A stretch of 60,000 nucleotides of DNA from Hydractinia symbiolongicarpus (Eukaryota > Cnidaria > Hydrozoa > Anthoathecata > Hydractiniidae). The stretch covers positions 12,553,501 through 12,613,500 of the forward strand of contig NC_079880.1 in assembly GCF_029227915.1 (NCBI RefSeq), given 5' to 3'. Positions 1 through 10,403 of the stretch are shown piece after piece (position 1 is the stretch's first letter; each line of letters opens with the position of its first letter). The notes under the pieces were generated by a model. It made no database searches, had not been told where the DNA came from, and saw only the letters and a program-made list of their open reading frames with translations. The position numbers and the translations under genes are program-made.

Positions 1-528
1 ATCCTTCTGTTTGGTACTGTTATGTCGGGCTGTATGCCCAGCAATTAAAATAGGCGCAAGACACTTACCGAATGTACGGTAGAACAGTATTCCCAAGTCC
101 GCGAAGGAGTCTTTAAAAATAGGGTCATTATTGATGTCATTTTTCAGGGCATCAACGCTATCCCAATTTACAAAATTGTTAACCAGGTTGGCATATAGGG
201 AGACAACATGGGTAGCCAGCGCCCTTGACGTCTTCTCCCCTTTTTCTTGAACCTCACGTTGTACGTACTCGGCATGTACTTTTTCTACCACCTCATCGGG
301 GGCCTTGTCAATGAACCCTTCCGTACATTTCCTGGGTAGGAGATGTCCTTTGCCCTTACGCAGGGCTTCTTTCAAAGCTTGGCGTTGATCAGCGGCCTTC
401 TCGATATTTTCAAAAGATTTTGCAGAGCCTGTGTCGAATACCTGTGCGATATCAGACATCTTCTTTATTGTATATTGAAATTTTAGATAGAATAGTAGTA
501 TTATCGCAATATACAAACACACTTCCAT
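1..528 (-). CDS. Polinton membrane protein p2, cut by window edge
   Basis: The frame is open from ATG 528 to the window edge, about 176 codons visible. A hydrophobic N-terminal segment (about residues 3-17) is followed by a soluble, charged helical region and a second hydrophobic stretch near the visible end. It is homologous to the truncated p1 at 1265-1609, which indicates an old duplication. Relative to copies B and C an 18-bp in-frame deletion near 507-508 removes six residues of the membrane segment. I do not recognise a named domain; a membrane or virion-accessory role is a guess from structure and position. Its neighbour is the HNH gene at 599-1069. Confidence 0.6.
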   Translation of the reverse strand, partial: MEVCLYIAIILLFYLKFQYTIKKMSDIAQVFDTGSAKSFENIEKAADQRQALKEALRKGKGHLLPRKCTEGFIDKAPDEVVEKVHAEYVQREVQEKGEKTSRALATHVVSLYANLVNNFVNWDSVDALKNDINNDPIFKDSFADLGILFYRTFGKCLAPILIAGHTARHNSTKQKD

Positions 529-598
529 TTATAGCAAGTGTGTTTGATCAACCGCACCAGGCTACATTCTACTCGGAAATATAATGATGGCCCTTTGT

Positions 599-1069
599 TT
601 AGTTATCTAAAACCCACATGGGCTGCATGTTAGTGTAGTGCAGTCTTTTCAATTGTTCTTCCTTGCTAGGATATTCTCCATTCTCCCTATGCTTTAGTGG
701 TACCTTGTGATCAAACTGCCACTGCCTTCGGTTTCCCCAGTTCATATCGCCTTTAAAATGGGCCTGGATGTGCTTCATGAAAGTTACAGTATCGCACCCT
801 ATATATTCTGTGGAGGCAATCTCTGTATCATAAGTTAGGGCATTACGAATCCTGGCTAGAATTAAGCTATACTGAAGAGCAGGGCGATCGCATGTTGGAC
901 ATTGGCGTCTTCATTTTTTATGTGGGCACTTGGCACGTTCCTGCGACAACTTATTACTATTGCGACATTTGATGCATTGCCTTGTTCGTTGTCTGTTACG
1001 TTGGATCACCCCGAAGTTGCATAGTTGTAGAGTTTCCTTACAGTTTGTGCATTTCCTGGTTCCCTCCAT
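599..1069 (-). pseudogene. Polinton HNH protein, one nonsense codon
   Basis: Copy A of the HNH gene that is intact at 53159-53629. ATG at 1067-1069 and TAA at 599-601 are kept, but an in-frame TGA at 911-913 replaces an arginine codon in the middle of the CxxC region, so the HNH core would not be translated. The only loss-of-function change seen is this single transition; the rest of the frame is intact, which suggests recent inactivation in this copy. Confidence 0.8.
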
Positions 1070-1073
1070 ATTG

Positions 1074-1105
1074 ATTTGTATTTGCCCCCGGGTGCAAATA
1101 CAAAT
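1074..1105. repeat. Perfect 12-bp inverted repeat with 8-nt loop
   Basis: The arms ATTTGTATTTGC and GCAAATACAAAT enclose CCCCGGGT. The hairpin sits 5 bp upstream of the HNH start codon, between it and the truncated reading frame ending at 1118. It is perfect in copies A and B and has one mismatch in C. Its place between two minus-strand genes fits a transcription-end or promoter structure of the element, but it also marks a recombination junction (see findings). Confidence 0.8.
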
Positions 1106-1117
1106 TGTGGTCTATAC

Positions 1118-1264
1118 CTACCATGCGCCCGCAACAACAACAGCGATCGTTGCCATTTTTTGTTTACTCTTCTTGCAGTCTTTGCATCGAGGCTTTATCC
1201 TTTCATGAGGGCATATTTGACTTCCCCCGCACTCTTTACAGATGGATCTCCTCCTTTCATGCTG
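1118..1264 (-). pseudogene. Fragment of Cys-repeat gene plus start of coiled-coil gene
   Basis: In the minus direction this stretch encodes part of the Cx(2)C repeat protein (visible pieces HERRRSICKECGG and HERIKPRCKDC) followed directly by an ATG at 1156 and the peptide MATIAVVVAGA. These match the 3' part of the Cys-repeat gene and the first residues of the coiled-coil membrane gene that lie on the plus strand at the integrase end of the same Polinton. Here they are short, inverted and joined out of context to p1. The frame stops at 1118. I read it as a recombination scar, not a gene. Confidence 0.65.
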
Positions 1265-1609
1265 GCACAGAGACCGATAACATGGGTGGATAGTGCCCTT
1301 GGCCGTCTTCTCCACTTTTTCCTGAAGCTCGCGTTGTATGTAATCGGTATGGACTTTGTCGATGGCCTCATCAGGGGCCTTGTAAACAAACCTCTCGGTA
1401 CACTTCTTTGGCAAAAGGTCCCCTTTACCTTTGCGTAAAGCCTCCTTTAAAATTTGACGTTTATCGATGGGCTTTTCAATACTTTCAAATTCTGCAGAGG
1501 CATTGTTGAATACTTGTGCAATGTCGAACATTCCTTTTATTATACGTCGATATCTGAGCAAGAAAAATGCGATCAGGGCATAGGGCATGAGTATGGCTAT
1601 TACAGACAT
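1265..1609 (-). pseudogene. Polinton membrane protein p1, 3'-truncated
   Basis: ATG at 1609. One N-terminal membrane segment (residues about 3-19) and a charged helical region closely resembling p2 (shared stretches such as DIAQVF, IEKP and QRELQEK). Similarity to p2 stops at about 1265-1270, where the Cys-repeat fragment is fused. The remaining 50 or so C-terminal residues of p2 have no counterpart. The gene begins 10 bp after the polymerase stop at 1619-1621, as in a compact viral operon. Confidence 0.65.
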
Positions 1610-1618
1610 GCCTCTATT

Positions 1619-4600
1619 TTATTCCCCTGTGGATGCTAGGCGGTAGTGGCCTCTGGCAAGCGTTGTAATCTGGTCCGGTTGTACGATACGTTTATCGTCT
1701 GCCCTGTTGAGTGCCAACTTGTTCACCTCCTCGGTATAGACCTTATGGAATTTGTTTTAAATAAGCACTTGGCCTTTGTAGATGTCAAAGCCCTCTTCCA
1801 GACACCGCTTGCAATCATCGAAGGTTATCGACTTCTTGGTTACGCATCTTTTGACGCCCTTCGCTTTCCTGTCACCGCCATCTTTGGTAAGTCTCTTATA
1901 GGCATAGAGTTTGGCTCTAAGGGTGACGTACTCTGTCATGATTTTGCCGCCTAATTCATCCTTCATCAAACCTACCACCTTCTAGTTCTTCCCTATAGGG
2001 AGAGGCCTTCCTTAATTGATATCAAAAGCACTTGTATCGAAGCGTGCCTCAACATCGTTTCCAATATCCTCATAAAAGTCGTGGGTTCGTATATGGTACA
2101 CAAAGCTGTCCGTATCCATGTAACAGATCCGCAGCTTGCTACCGTACTTAACCTGCATGTAGTTATAATGGAATTCATACATCACCTTTTTTGACATGTC
2201 CAATATAGTCTGGCCTATATATACAGGCTTATTCATCTTGACGTCGGTCTTGCCCATTTCAACACCTATCAGATGCACCCTGAACCTGCTACCACCCTTG
2301 AAATTTGGTTTCATTGCAAGCTTCATATATTTGTCCTCATTGGTGACCAGCTGGATGTTGCGGTGGTTCCGGATATTCTCCATCGTTTTGCCGAAGACGC
2401 TGAAATTTATCAGCTTATAAAAATCTTTTTCAAACTCGTTCTTCGCGTTCGTTCTCAAATTTGTGTTGTGATCGATGTACCCTTTCAACCATGCCTTCTG
2501 ATTGAATCGGATAACCCTTTGTACTTTCTTGAGCTCAAGCCCGTGCTTTAGAGCCTCGTGAAGTGCCCTAATATGTACCACATATTTCCGCCTGTCCTCC
2601 AAATTCGGTACTAATTTCTCGACCTTGTGGACTGTCCTGTGTTCAGGCAGGAACGGCAGCTCATTATGTTTATCGTGTAACTTTTTAGTGTAATCGATAT
2701 CTGCCTCTGATATGTACCCATGCTTGTTGTCATCAACGGGCTTTCCGATCCGCCTTTTAGTGAATGCATCAACATTTCGCACACATTTAAAGCCATCTGT
2801 TGGGAGATCCTGTCGCATCGCCCAGCCATATAGATCATTGGCGTCCAGATATTGGAGGTAGGAGGACTCCTCATTGGGGTTATACTGCTCTCCCATGCAC
2901 TTGTTATTGGCTTTGGCATACCGGTGTACGGCCTGAGTTATACCTCCTTGGATACCTTTTTCGAACATCAGGACCATGTCGGGATCGGTGAGAAGCTCTA
3001 GCGTTATACCCGTAAATTTCAGGGCTGCCTTCCCGGCCAACCCGGGTGCAGAGTAGAATAGCAGCTAATAGCAGGACGTCTGTTGTCAGGTACACATCCT
3101 GGTAGTCTCCCATGGTAACATCATCACTCCCTGGGGTAATACAATTCCATACCATTTTCGCGTATTGATTATCCTCATCGCTTATCCCATCCATATTAAG
3201 CTTGCTGTAGAAGGCCTCCTTGAGAGGTAACTCTGTCTCCTCAAATCGCTGCCATCCATCCATGTATTCATAGGGGTACATGCCCTTTCTGCACATGAGC
3301 TTAAACAAGTCATTCTTGGTGAAAAACCAACGAAGATTTTTACACTGGTCATCGCTGAGGTTGCTTGCCAATTTGTTTAGTGATGATGGCATGAATCGGC
3401 AACTATCGATAAACCGTATAACCGACACCCAATGTCCTGAGTGTCGTACTTCTCGCTGAATTCCCGTATGAAGAGATAGGCACCCCGAAAGGTTATGAAA
3501 GATCACTGGGATATGGCCGGCTATCTTGTATTTGAGGTTGCATATTGCGTGCGCTGCGCCTCTATACAGACTTGTATAGTGGCAGTGATCCCTGACTTTA
3601 CGGTTATTCTCATAATTATCAAAGGGTTTTAGGCAGATATGGCAGTGCCTGTCCTCGTCATGTTCCTTTTTAGGTCCTTCGTTAGTTTGGTCATGGGCTG
3701 CTGGGGGTATGTATTATAACGTCTTTTCACCTCATTCTCTGGGTGGTTTACGAAGCGGGTGACGCTGTCCTCACCCCTATATATCCCTTTTATAGGATCC
3801 AGTACATCTCCATAAGCAAAGGTACTATAGGTGCACCAACCGGATGGTACATGCTTGCTTAGCCTTTCCGTCTTGGTATCCCTTGCATCTTCTACCGGGA
3901 CTAGCAGACTCTCGAAGTCTGCATACATGGCAAAGGATACCTTGAATTGCTGTTGGCCATCCCTATAATATAGCCACTTTTTAGCCTCATTTGGCATTGT
4001 GATCTTGACTGCCTCGTGATCGATGCAGTACCTATAGTGCTTGTCCCTCGATTCAGCCGTGGGAAAACCCTGTTGACATGAAAGGCAGAAGTGCATTGGG
4101 TTCCTATTCTTTGAAGTCTCCTTACCCAGGAGCCTGGACAGGCTTTTGACTGCCGTATAGTGGGTCTTTTTATCATTGGTGATCAGCAATAGGGTCACCA
4201 CCTTGGTACGCCCGTTATGTACTGATCGACGTAGGATGTTGATTCTCTTTCCATCTATATACAGAACATTCACCACAATGTCGGGGTTATTCGCCTCAAA
4301 TTTGTATATGGATTTGATACTTGTTGGGAACTCCCTACCATCCCAATTATAAAGGGCTACATGATGCTTCAGCTAGCTTATTCTTTGTGGATCTTTTTCA
4401 ATCTCATCATGATGCAGGGATGCAGGGATGCTATAATAGCCCACTTGAAACACTCCTCATCCTCATTTTTTGGGTTAATAATTGCCTTCTTAGAAGCTAC
4501 CCATTTTGGTAGTTCAACATACGGTGAACCTCTCGTTAACCGTAGAGTATGGAAGTCTACATCAAGATATAGGATTTTAGATATTGTAAAGTCACTTCGG

Positions 4601-4688
4601 GGCAGTGCCAGATTTTCCAAACCTGTTTTAATTTGGGCAAACATCCTATCCAGCACATCGTCCACGCCGCTACGAATGACATATGTAA
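1619..4688 (-). pseudogene. Polinton protein-primed DNA polymerase B, copy A
   Basis: Family B polymerase of the protein-primed type, the replicase of Polintons. Visible are the Exo I motif YADFESLL near 3905-3930, motif A (YLDANDLYGWAM) near 2816-2860, motif B (NFSVFGKTM) near 2365-2410 and motif C (YMDTDSF) near 2101-2121. Lesions shared with B and C are frame changes near 3650 and 3040-3100, a compensated frame slip near 3430-3500, and TAA codons at 2012-2014 and 1757-1759. Only in A are there a TAG at 1982-1984 and an 8-bp duplication near 4415-4430 that shifts the frame. The 5' end is lost at 4688. It cannot encode an active enzyme. Confidence 0.9.
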
Positions 4689-4936
4689 AGCGAGCCAGCC
4701 CGCCTAGGCGAGATGAAATTAACAATAGATTTAAAAAAATTCTCAGCAATTATTTAAAGTTTGAAATATATTCTTTTGTCTTCATTGTTTATGAAACTTT
4801 TGTGAAATGTAAACAACTTTTCCATCCCGGCTGGCCGAGATGTAAAAAACTTCATATGAACACGAGATGAAAATCACCTCGGCTACCCGAGCCAACCCGC
4901 CTAACCGAGCCAGCCCGCCTCCATGTGAACAGCCCC
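4689..4936. mobile_element. Foldback MITE with AGCCAGCCCGCC ends
   Basis: About 248 bp. The ends carry AGCCAGCCCGCC-type sequence and a terminal TGAACAGCCCC block at 4926-4936; internal segments repeat CCTCGGCTACCCGAGCC-like motifs in both orientations. The same end sequence forms the 65-bp palindrome found only in copy B at 35716-35788, so they are one family. It joins the broken polymerase on one side and the gag/protease fragment on the other, in all three copies. I have seen comparable GC-rich foldback elements in cnidarian genomes; the family name is unknown to me. Confidence 0.6.
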
Positions 4937-5627
4937 TGAGACGCTGCTATAAGTGCAACCAACAAGGGCATATTGCGAAAAACTGTAAAAATGACCCTAC
5001 AACGAGTTCATTAGCAGCCGGAAAAGGTGATGCAGATATAGCTGAAATTGACCCAGATCAACTGACGATGGTTAAAATTATATTTGGAGGTAAATTAATT
5101 AACTTTTTGTATGATACAGGATCACAATTTACGATTATTACCAAGAGGACATATAAAAGTTTGGCTCACATGCCACCACTTATGCCTATAGGTCGAAACG
5201 GATCAGGAGTGGACGGAAATAAATTTTCATTTGAGGGGATGACATATTTAAATTTAAGGTTTGAAAGAAACAGCGGATGAGAGTTCGTGTTGGAGTACGA
5301 GCCGGTTTTGGCTTCTGCGGCTGTTGAGGGTAATATATTTGGCGCCAAGACCGAAAATAAGTTTAAGAGTTGTACGAGACATCTAGGAAATATTTCGATT
5401 ATTTACACGACCAAAAATGATGAGAAAGTTCGCTTGACGTGTTTTAAAGAAAAATCACTCTCCACCGCCGCATTTGTAAAGTAGCCAGAGAAACCGTTAT
5501 TCAGCATGGTAGTATACAGGTGGTAAAGAGCAAAATTGGTAATGCCCAAAGTCTGCGATCACAACTAACAGAAAATGATTTCTTTTGTTTAGAAGATAGT
5601 TCAGAAAATGTAGACATTTTTGAGTGA
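4937..5627 (+). pseudogene. LTR-retrotransposon gag zinc knuckle and aspartic protease fragment
   Basis: The fragment encodes a CCHC zinc knuckle (CYKCNQQGHIAKNC, 4948-4989) and, about 60 residues later, a retropepsin active site (FLYDTGSQFTII). In Ty3/gypsy-like elements this is the gag-to-protease junction. The 5' part is cut by the foldback element at 4936. An in-frame TGA at 5278-5280, shared by all copies, splits the protease, a stop follows at 5482-5484, and the homologous tail continues in another frame to a TGA at 5625-5627. No reverse transcriptase or LTR follows, so this is a fragment. Confidence 0.75.
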
Positions 5628-6301
5628 GAGAATGCGTGTACCCTTAGGCCCATTTGATTTTCAATTTAATTGAAAATTAAAAATCGAAATGTTGGTACTA
5701 ATTCATGTTTTTTGAATTTCGAAATTCAAAATTTATAAACTAAAATTCAAATATTTTAAAAGAAAAAAAATTAAAGATTGAAAATCAAAAACTAAAAATC
5801 AAAAATTAAAAATCATTTTTGTTCTTTCGCGATCAAGTATGATGCAATGAACCAAAAGGTTCTTTTTAACCAACCCACTGTACTCCTGCATAGAGTTTTT
5901 TTTATTAGGAGCGTTACATAAGGAGCTGAAATTGGTGTCCAAAGTTTTCAGGAAGTCCTGAGACTGCCAGGCAGATATGTTCTTTTTATTACCATTATCG
6001 TTTCAATTGACTTTTGTTTGATATGCGTCTATTCTCTTGGATTTCTTTTGTTAAAAAAGATCTGGAAATAAAAGTTTATGCTAATCTAAGAAGTGTTTGA
6101 GATCAAATATTTACACAGTCCCTTCATTTTATAGGAGAAATTTAAAAAATGTAACTACACGAAACAGAAGCAATATTAATGGCTGAAGTAAAGTAATGGC
6201 TGAACCTGATTCCAAAATTCTGATCTAAATATTGCTACACAAAAACAACCATAAATACTACGTCTGGAAAACATTCGCACTGGCAACTTCAATAAAAGTA
6301 A
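5628..6301. other. AT-rich spacer
   Basis: No coding sequence recognised. 5640-5820 is a low-complexity run of AAAATC/ATTTTT motifs with a 9-bp stem palindrome (TTTTCAATT/AATTGAAAA, 5658-5676). The rest is unremarkable A/T-rich sequence. This low-complexity run is also where the similarity pattern among the three copies switches (see findings). Confidence 0.6.
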
Positions 6302-7523
6302 CAACCTCGTCCCAAGGCCTTTTTTTCACTTCTTTATATTACGGCGGTGTTATATGATAGATTAAACCATCTTCTACCTATTACGACCAAAATGTATTTT
6401 AACTTTAGCTCAGTATTAATGATGTTGGTTCTTTAACCGTGAAATGTGTCTATTTATCTAAAGCGCTTTTTCTTGAGAACGCCGTCCCAATATCATCAAG
6501 AAAATCGAACTGCTACAAAACTACGAAAGAATTATACTGCACTGAGCTTCTTAGGGGCCCCTTAATCTCTTTCGGAGAAGTTAAAAAATGAGTAACAGGG
6601 AATTAACAGGGAGTAATTTAAAATTAAACTCGTTTATGATTGTTTAGAGGAAATTTATTAGTGTTTTTTCTACAGGCCACGATCGAGAACACAAGTCACT
6701 TGCAGACCAGTTAGAGAAATGTCCTCAAAACGCTACGCAGCAAAATTGTAAATAAGCCTTTCCTTTTTTTAATTTTTGCCACTTGAAAACAAAATTTTTG
6801 CCTTTTGATTGGTTACTTGTATCATTCTTTGCTTATGTGACCGTTATCTAAAAAGCTTAATTCTTGTTTTGAGCTACGATCACCCGAACAAACATAATTA
6901 AATTTCGTACTATTTAAGATTACTCGGTGGCTCGTGGATAAATCCACGGGTTTTCCCATTCTCTTTATAATGCGTTTCGTCCGTGTGTCTCGATCGCAGT
7001 ACCATTTCGCGCAGAAACAGACGACGGCTATTATTAAAGCGACGGTAAGAAGATTTGCTTCAATACGTTCGTTCAGAAGTTGGCACCATCAGCAGACTGT
7101 TTTTTGGAAAAAAAGACATTTTAACTTAGAAACTAATTAATATCAAAGATTGGTTAAAAATCTGTGGGGAAGTTGTGATGTCATACCACTTTGCTGTTGT
7201 GCACATGTAAACAAATTATACAGAATTATTTTTTTCTTATTTTGATTAGTCAAAAGCTAATGCGCAAGCGATTAAGGCGCCAAAGTCGGATTTAACTTTG
7301 TGACCTGAGGTGTAGCTCATTATTTGCGCCGAATCAGCGGCAATATCTTTTCACTGCGCATGCGTTGCGCCATATGAGTCGACGCTTTTTGCGTTATAGC
7401 GATAAAAGTTGAAGAAAATCATGTGGCAAAGCATTTAATCTTTTAAAAGCATTGCACCTATATTTAAACCTAACCAGCTGCGTATGCAGCAGCAAAAGAA
7501 GATCAGCCCTGGGATCGAGGTTG
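6302..7523. mobile_element. Inverted-repeat element, CAACCTCG ends, copy A
   Basis: The left end CAACCTCGTCCCAAGG (6302-6317) and right end CCCTGGGATCGAGGTTG (7507-7523) are imperfect inverted repeats. The same CAACCTCG terminus bounds the 2785-bp element at 14939-17723, so a shared transposase family is likely. No target duplication is evident at the ends as I place them. The interior (1.2 kb) has no convincing coding sequence; a short frame at 6934-7140 is probably chance. Copies B (35464-36731) and C (58777 on) hold the same element. Confidence 0.55.
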
Positions 7524-7644
7524 TAGGCAGATGACGTCACTCATTCTAGAAACTGATCCACATTTAGAATGTTTTTCTTCTAATTTAATCCGTCCTCTAA
7601 TTAGTACGAATTAATTATTTTGGCAAAATGAAATAATTTATTTA

Positions 7645-7663
7645 ACTCTAATTATTAGTACGA
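7645..7663 (+). repeat. Subterminal repeat ACTCTAATTATTAGTACGA, left
   Basis: A 19-bp sequence identical to 10385-10403 and in the same orientation at the opposite end of the pogo-type element. Variants with the core TAGTACGA occur at about 7593-7610, 7692-7706 and 7726-7741. These could be binding sites for the transposase N-terminal helix-turn-helix or for the accessory protein. Confidence 0.6.
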
Positions 7664-7812
7664 GTCCATAATTACTAATTTCAGATTTTCCTCTAATTTA
7701 GTACGATAAAGGTCAAATTTTTTTCTAATTATAGTACGAATAGTAAAAAACACGTAATTTTTTTTGTTTCAAACTTTCTTTTTTAAAAAAACATGAAAAA
7801 TTTTAATCTAAT

Positions 7813-9577
7813 TTACAAAGTAAATGGATCGTCTTCAGTATCGTCACTGTCTAGGATGGTTTTAGCTTTTTTCATGCATTTTGAATAAAATTCGCCACTT
7901 CGGACTTTCGAAGGATCTGTGGTAGTTATTCCGCATACATCAAAGGATTTCATTATCATATCCTTGTCATCTGAAATAATTTGGAATGCCTTTTCAACCC
8001 AATCCACCATGTCCAGTCTGGTTGGCGGAGGTAGCTTATAATCGCTAGGTGTAGGTGTGGGCATCTTCTCGACTGCTTTGTTGACATGCTCGACCCAACA
8101 TTTTCGTAGAATTGCTTTAAATGGTTTGTTAATACATACATCCATTGGCTGACACTTTGAAGTAAAACCGGCTGGGATCATTAAGGCATCTGATTTGTTT
8201 TCGTTCAGCTTACTCGCCACAGTGTCTGTCTTGTGAGCAGAAAAGGCATCATAGGTTAACAGGGAGTTTTCCAATCCGAGCTCTTTGTTGATTTTCTTCA
8301 CATATTTGACCCATATCTCATCCAGCCAAACAATCATGAGATCTTCATCCATCCATGCTTTCTCTTGAGTTTTTACGACAAACCCTTCAGGAACACGCAA
8401 TTTTCCGATAGTTCTTTCGGTCTTCCCTTTAAAAATCAGCATCGGCGGTAGCAAAGTACCGTCAGCAGCAGCTGAAAGAACGATTGTGATATGTTTCTTG
8501 TCATTCCCTGACGTTCGAACAACACATTCTCTGCTACCGATCTTACAGATGCTCTTTGTTGGGACCATATCGAAAAAAGCTGGAGTTTCATCCATATTTC
8601 CCACCAATGATCTGGGATATTTCCCAATTCTCATGAAACGACCGGCATCTGCATAAAACTTCGAAATCGATTCTTCCAATTGACGTGGAAGCTTTTGGTT
8701 CACTGATGTCCTGCTGTGCAGTGACAAACGATGTCGTTGAAAGAACTTCGCGACCCAGCCTCGGCTAGCATTAAAATCAGGATTGTGAGGTTGGACGACA
8801 CCTTTTGCTTTCTCTTGTAACGCAAGAACAGACACTGGGACATGCAAATCTCTAAGTTCAAGAATCCATCGAATCAAATCATTCTCGACTTACAACGGAT
8901 ATGTTATTGGTCGACCAGCTCCTGAACGATTCCCTTTATCACTCAGCTTTACTGCTCTGCCTGGAGTTTTCACGATGTTTCGAAGAGTTGACTCGTGCAC
9001 ATGGAAAGCTTTGGCTGATTCGGTATAACTTTTCGTGAGTGCGTAGTGTTCTCGCATTTCGATTTTCGTTTTTTCAGTGAATCTCTTACGTGTTGTGTGT
9101 TCGTTTCCACCGACGATATTGGCTCGTTGGTGTAGATAGAAATTACATATGATCGATTCGAAATGCTGAGATTGTTGCTTTAGATTGTTGAAGTCGTGAT
9201 TTTTTTCTATCATTCGCTCGATCTGTTCACCTGTGTACGGTTTGGGTGGCCTACCAACAGGCTTCTTACTTGGAGGAGGCGCTATTTTTCCTGAAAATAA
9301 TAATAGAAAGAATCCTTGAGCAAATAATAACTTAAACTCAAATGTATAGTATTTGAGAAAAAAAATCACCCCTATGAGTTATTCTGTCACTTTCATTTCA
9401 AAGTTGAAATCATAATTTGAGTCACATTAAACTAAAGTTTTACTTACTGCCTAAATAAACCACGTCGTCATCTTTTGCAGTTCCAGGAGCAAAATAAGAG
9501 GATATTGTTGATTGACGCTTTCGTTGGTTTTTAACGTTGCTTTGAAAATAGCCAAACAGTTTGGTTTGGGTTGACAT
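7813..9577 (-). pseudogene. pogo/Tigger-like DDE transposase, two exons, one nonsense codon
   Basis: Exon 1 is 9577-9448 (ATG at 9577), the intron 9447-9291 (GT donor in GGCA|GTAAGT, acceptor TTTTCAG), and exon 2 runs from 9290 to the stop at 7813. Splicing keeps the frame. The N-terminal half has an AT-hook-like GRPPK and a helix-turn-helix region; the catalytic half is DDE_1 type, with the first Asp in NMDETP, the second in LTYDAFSAH and the third in CQPMDV..NKPFK, the pogo-superfamily pattern. A TAA at 8890-8892 interrupts exon 2 between the DNA-binding and catalytic parts. Without it the protein would be about 535 residues. Otherwise the frame is clean, so inactivation looks recent. Confidence 0.85.
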
Positions 9578-9825
9578 GATGATACCACGCGCGACAGACT
9601 AACAGCACTGACAAAAGAAAAGAGTGCTCCAAATCGATTGTTTTGAATTTGTAAAATCATTTGGGTTTTCCTCTATGAAAAGAAACATTCGATTTGCAAT
9701 GCAATGAGCTCGCAATATCATTTGGATTTTCCTCCGAACAAAAACATTGAATTCGAAATGCAAAGACGTCAGTATTTGCCTGATGCTAGCTTCTACCTCG
9801 ACGTACTCAGAAAAGTTGTAGAAAA

Positions 9826-10359
9826 ATGACCGACGATATTACTCCATTACTACTTCTTGATTTAGAGATACCAATACCATTGGAAAAAGAATTTACTGTT
9901 CCTTGTTGCATCAGAGGTTATCATATTTACAGATGGAAGCAATGGAAAGCTGAAATAGGATCAATTTTAACGAGCGAACCAGAAGTGAGACCGGGTGCTT
10001 TGGTTGAAGATAAATATTCCATTGCTGTATTAGATAATGGACAAACAATTGGACATGTGCCTAAATTTCTCTCGCAACTGATATTCTTTTTTCTTAAATA
10101 CGAAGGCACGTTATCAATAAAGGTAACAGGAGAGCGAAGATTCTCATTCGATCTTCCACAAGGAGGTATGGAGATACCAGCTGATTTTGTCTTCAAAACA
10201 GTCGATGCAAAACTTCACAATCAAATGAGAGAGAAAGTTCTCAAGGAAGTGGAAAACTTTGAAGGGAGAAGAAAAGTTGGTATAAATAAGAGTTTAAAAA
10301 AGAAAGAAAAAAAAAAGAAAAAGTACCAAAAAGTGTGTTTTCAATTTTTCAACCCCTAA
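9826..10359 (+). CDS. HIRAN-like accessory protein of the pogo-type element
   Basis: The 177-residue frame is open from ATG 9826 to TAA 10357-10359. Residues about 25-125 resemble a HIRAN domain: a start around CCIRGYHIYRW, a middle DKYSIAVLDNGQTIGHVP, and the later motif DLPQGGMEIP that I know from invertebrate HIRAN-like proteins. HIRAN domains bind DNA ends or damaged DNA in SWI2/SNF2-type proteins such as Rad5/HLTF; here no helicase part is present. The C-terminus is lysine-rich (about 158-170), fitting nuclear import or DNA contact. It lies inside the terminal repeats and points away from the transposase, so it probably belongs to the element. Confidence 0.65.
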   Translation: MTDDITPLLLLDLEIPIPLEKEFTVPCCIRGYHIYRWKQWKAEIGSILTSEPEVRPGALVEDKYSIAVLDNGQTIGHVPKFLSQLIFFFLKYEGTLSIKVTGERRFSFDLPQGGMEIPADFVFKTVDAKLHNQMREKVLKEVENFEGRRKVGINKSLKKKEKKKKKYQKVCFQFFNP

Positions 10360-10384
10360 TTTAATACGATTTGATTCCTATTTT

Positions 10385-10403
10385 ACTCTAATTATTAGTA
10401 CGA
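10385..10403 (+). repeat. Subterminal repeat ACTCTAATTATTAGTACGA, right
   Basis: Exact direct copy of 7645-7663. A shorter variant (TTATTAGTACGA) follows at 10443-10454. Because both ends carry the repeat in the same orientation, it is not part of the inverted repeat. Confidence 0.6.

Larger units (their letters stand above)
1..4688 (-). mobile_element. Polinton remnant P1, polymerase end only
   Basis: The window opens inside a Polinton. Present here are the membrane protein p2, an HNH gene, a truncated p1 and DNA polymerase B, all on the minus strand. The ATPase/integrase half lies outside the window to the left. The polymerase 5' end is cut at about 4688, where a foldback element begins, so the natural terminal repeat is missing. 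Confidence 0.85.

Noticed and set aside
930-1438. Plus-strand frames opposite the HNH and p1 genes
   Set aside because: They mirror the real minus-strand genes, have no domains, and recur in all copies only because the underlying sequence does.
4937-5627. Domesticated retroviral-like aspartic protease gene
   Set aside because: In-frame TGA in all copies, frame change, and deletion of the active site in copy C.
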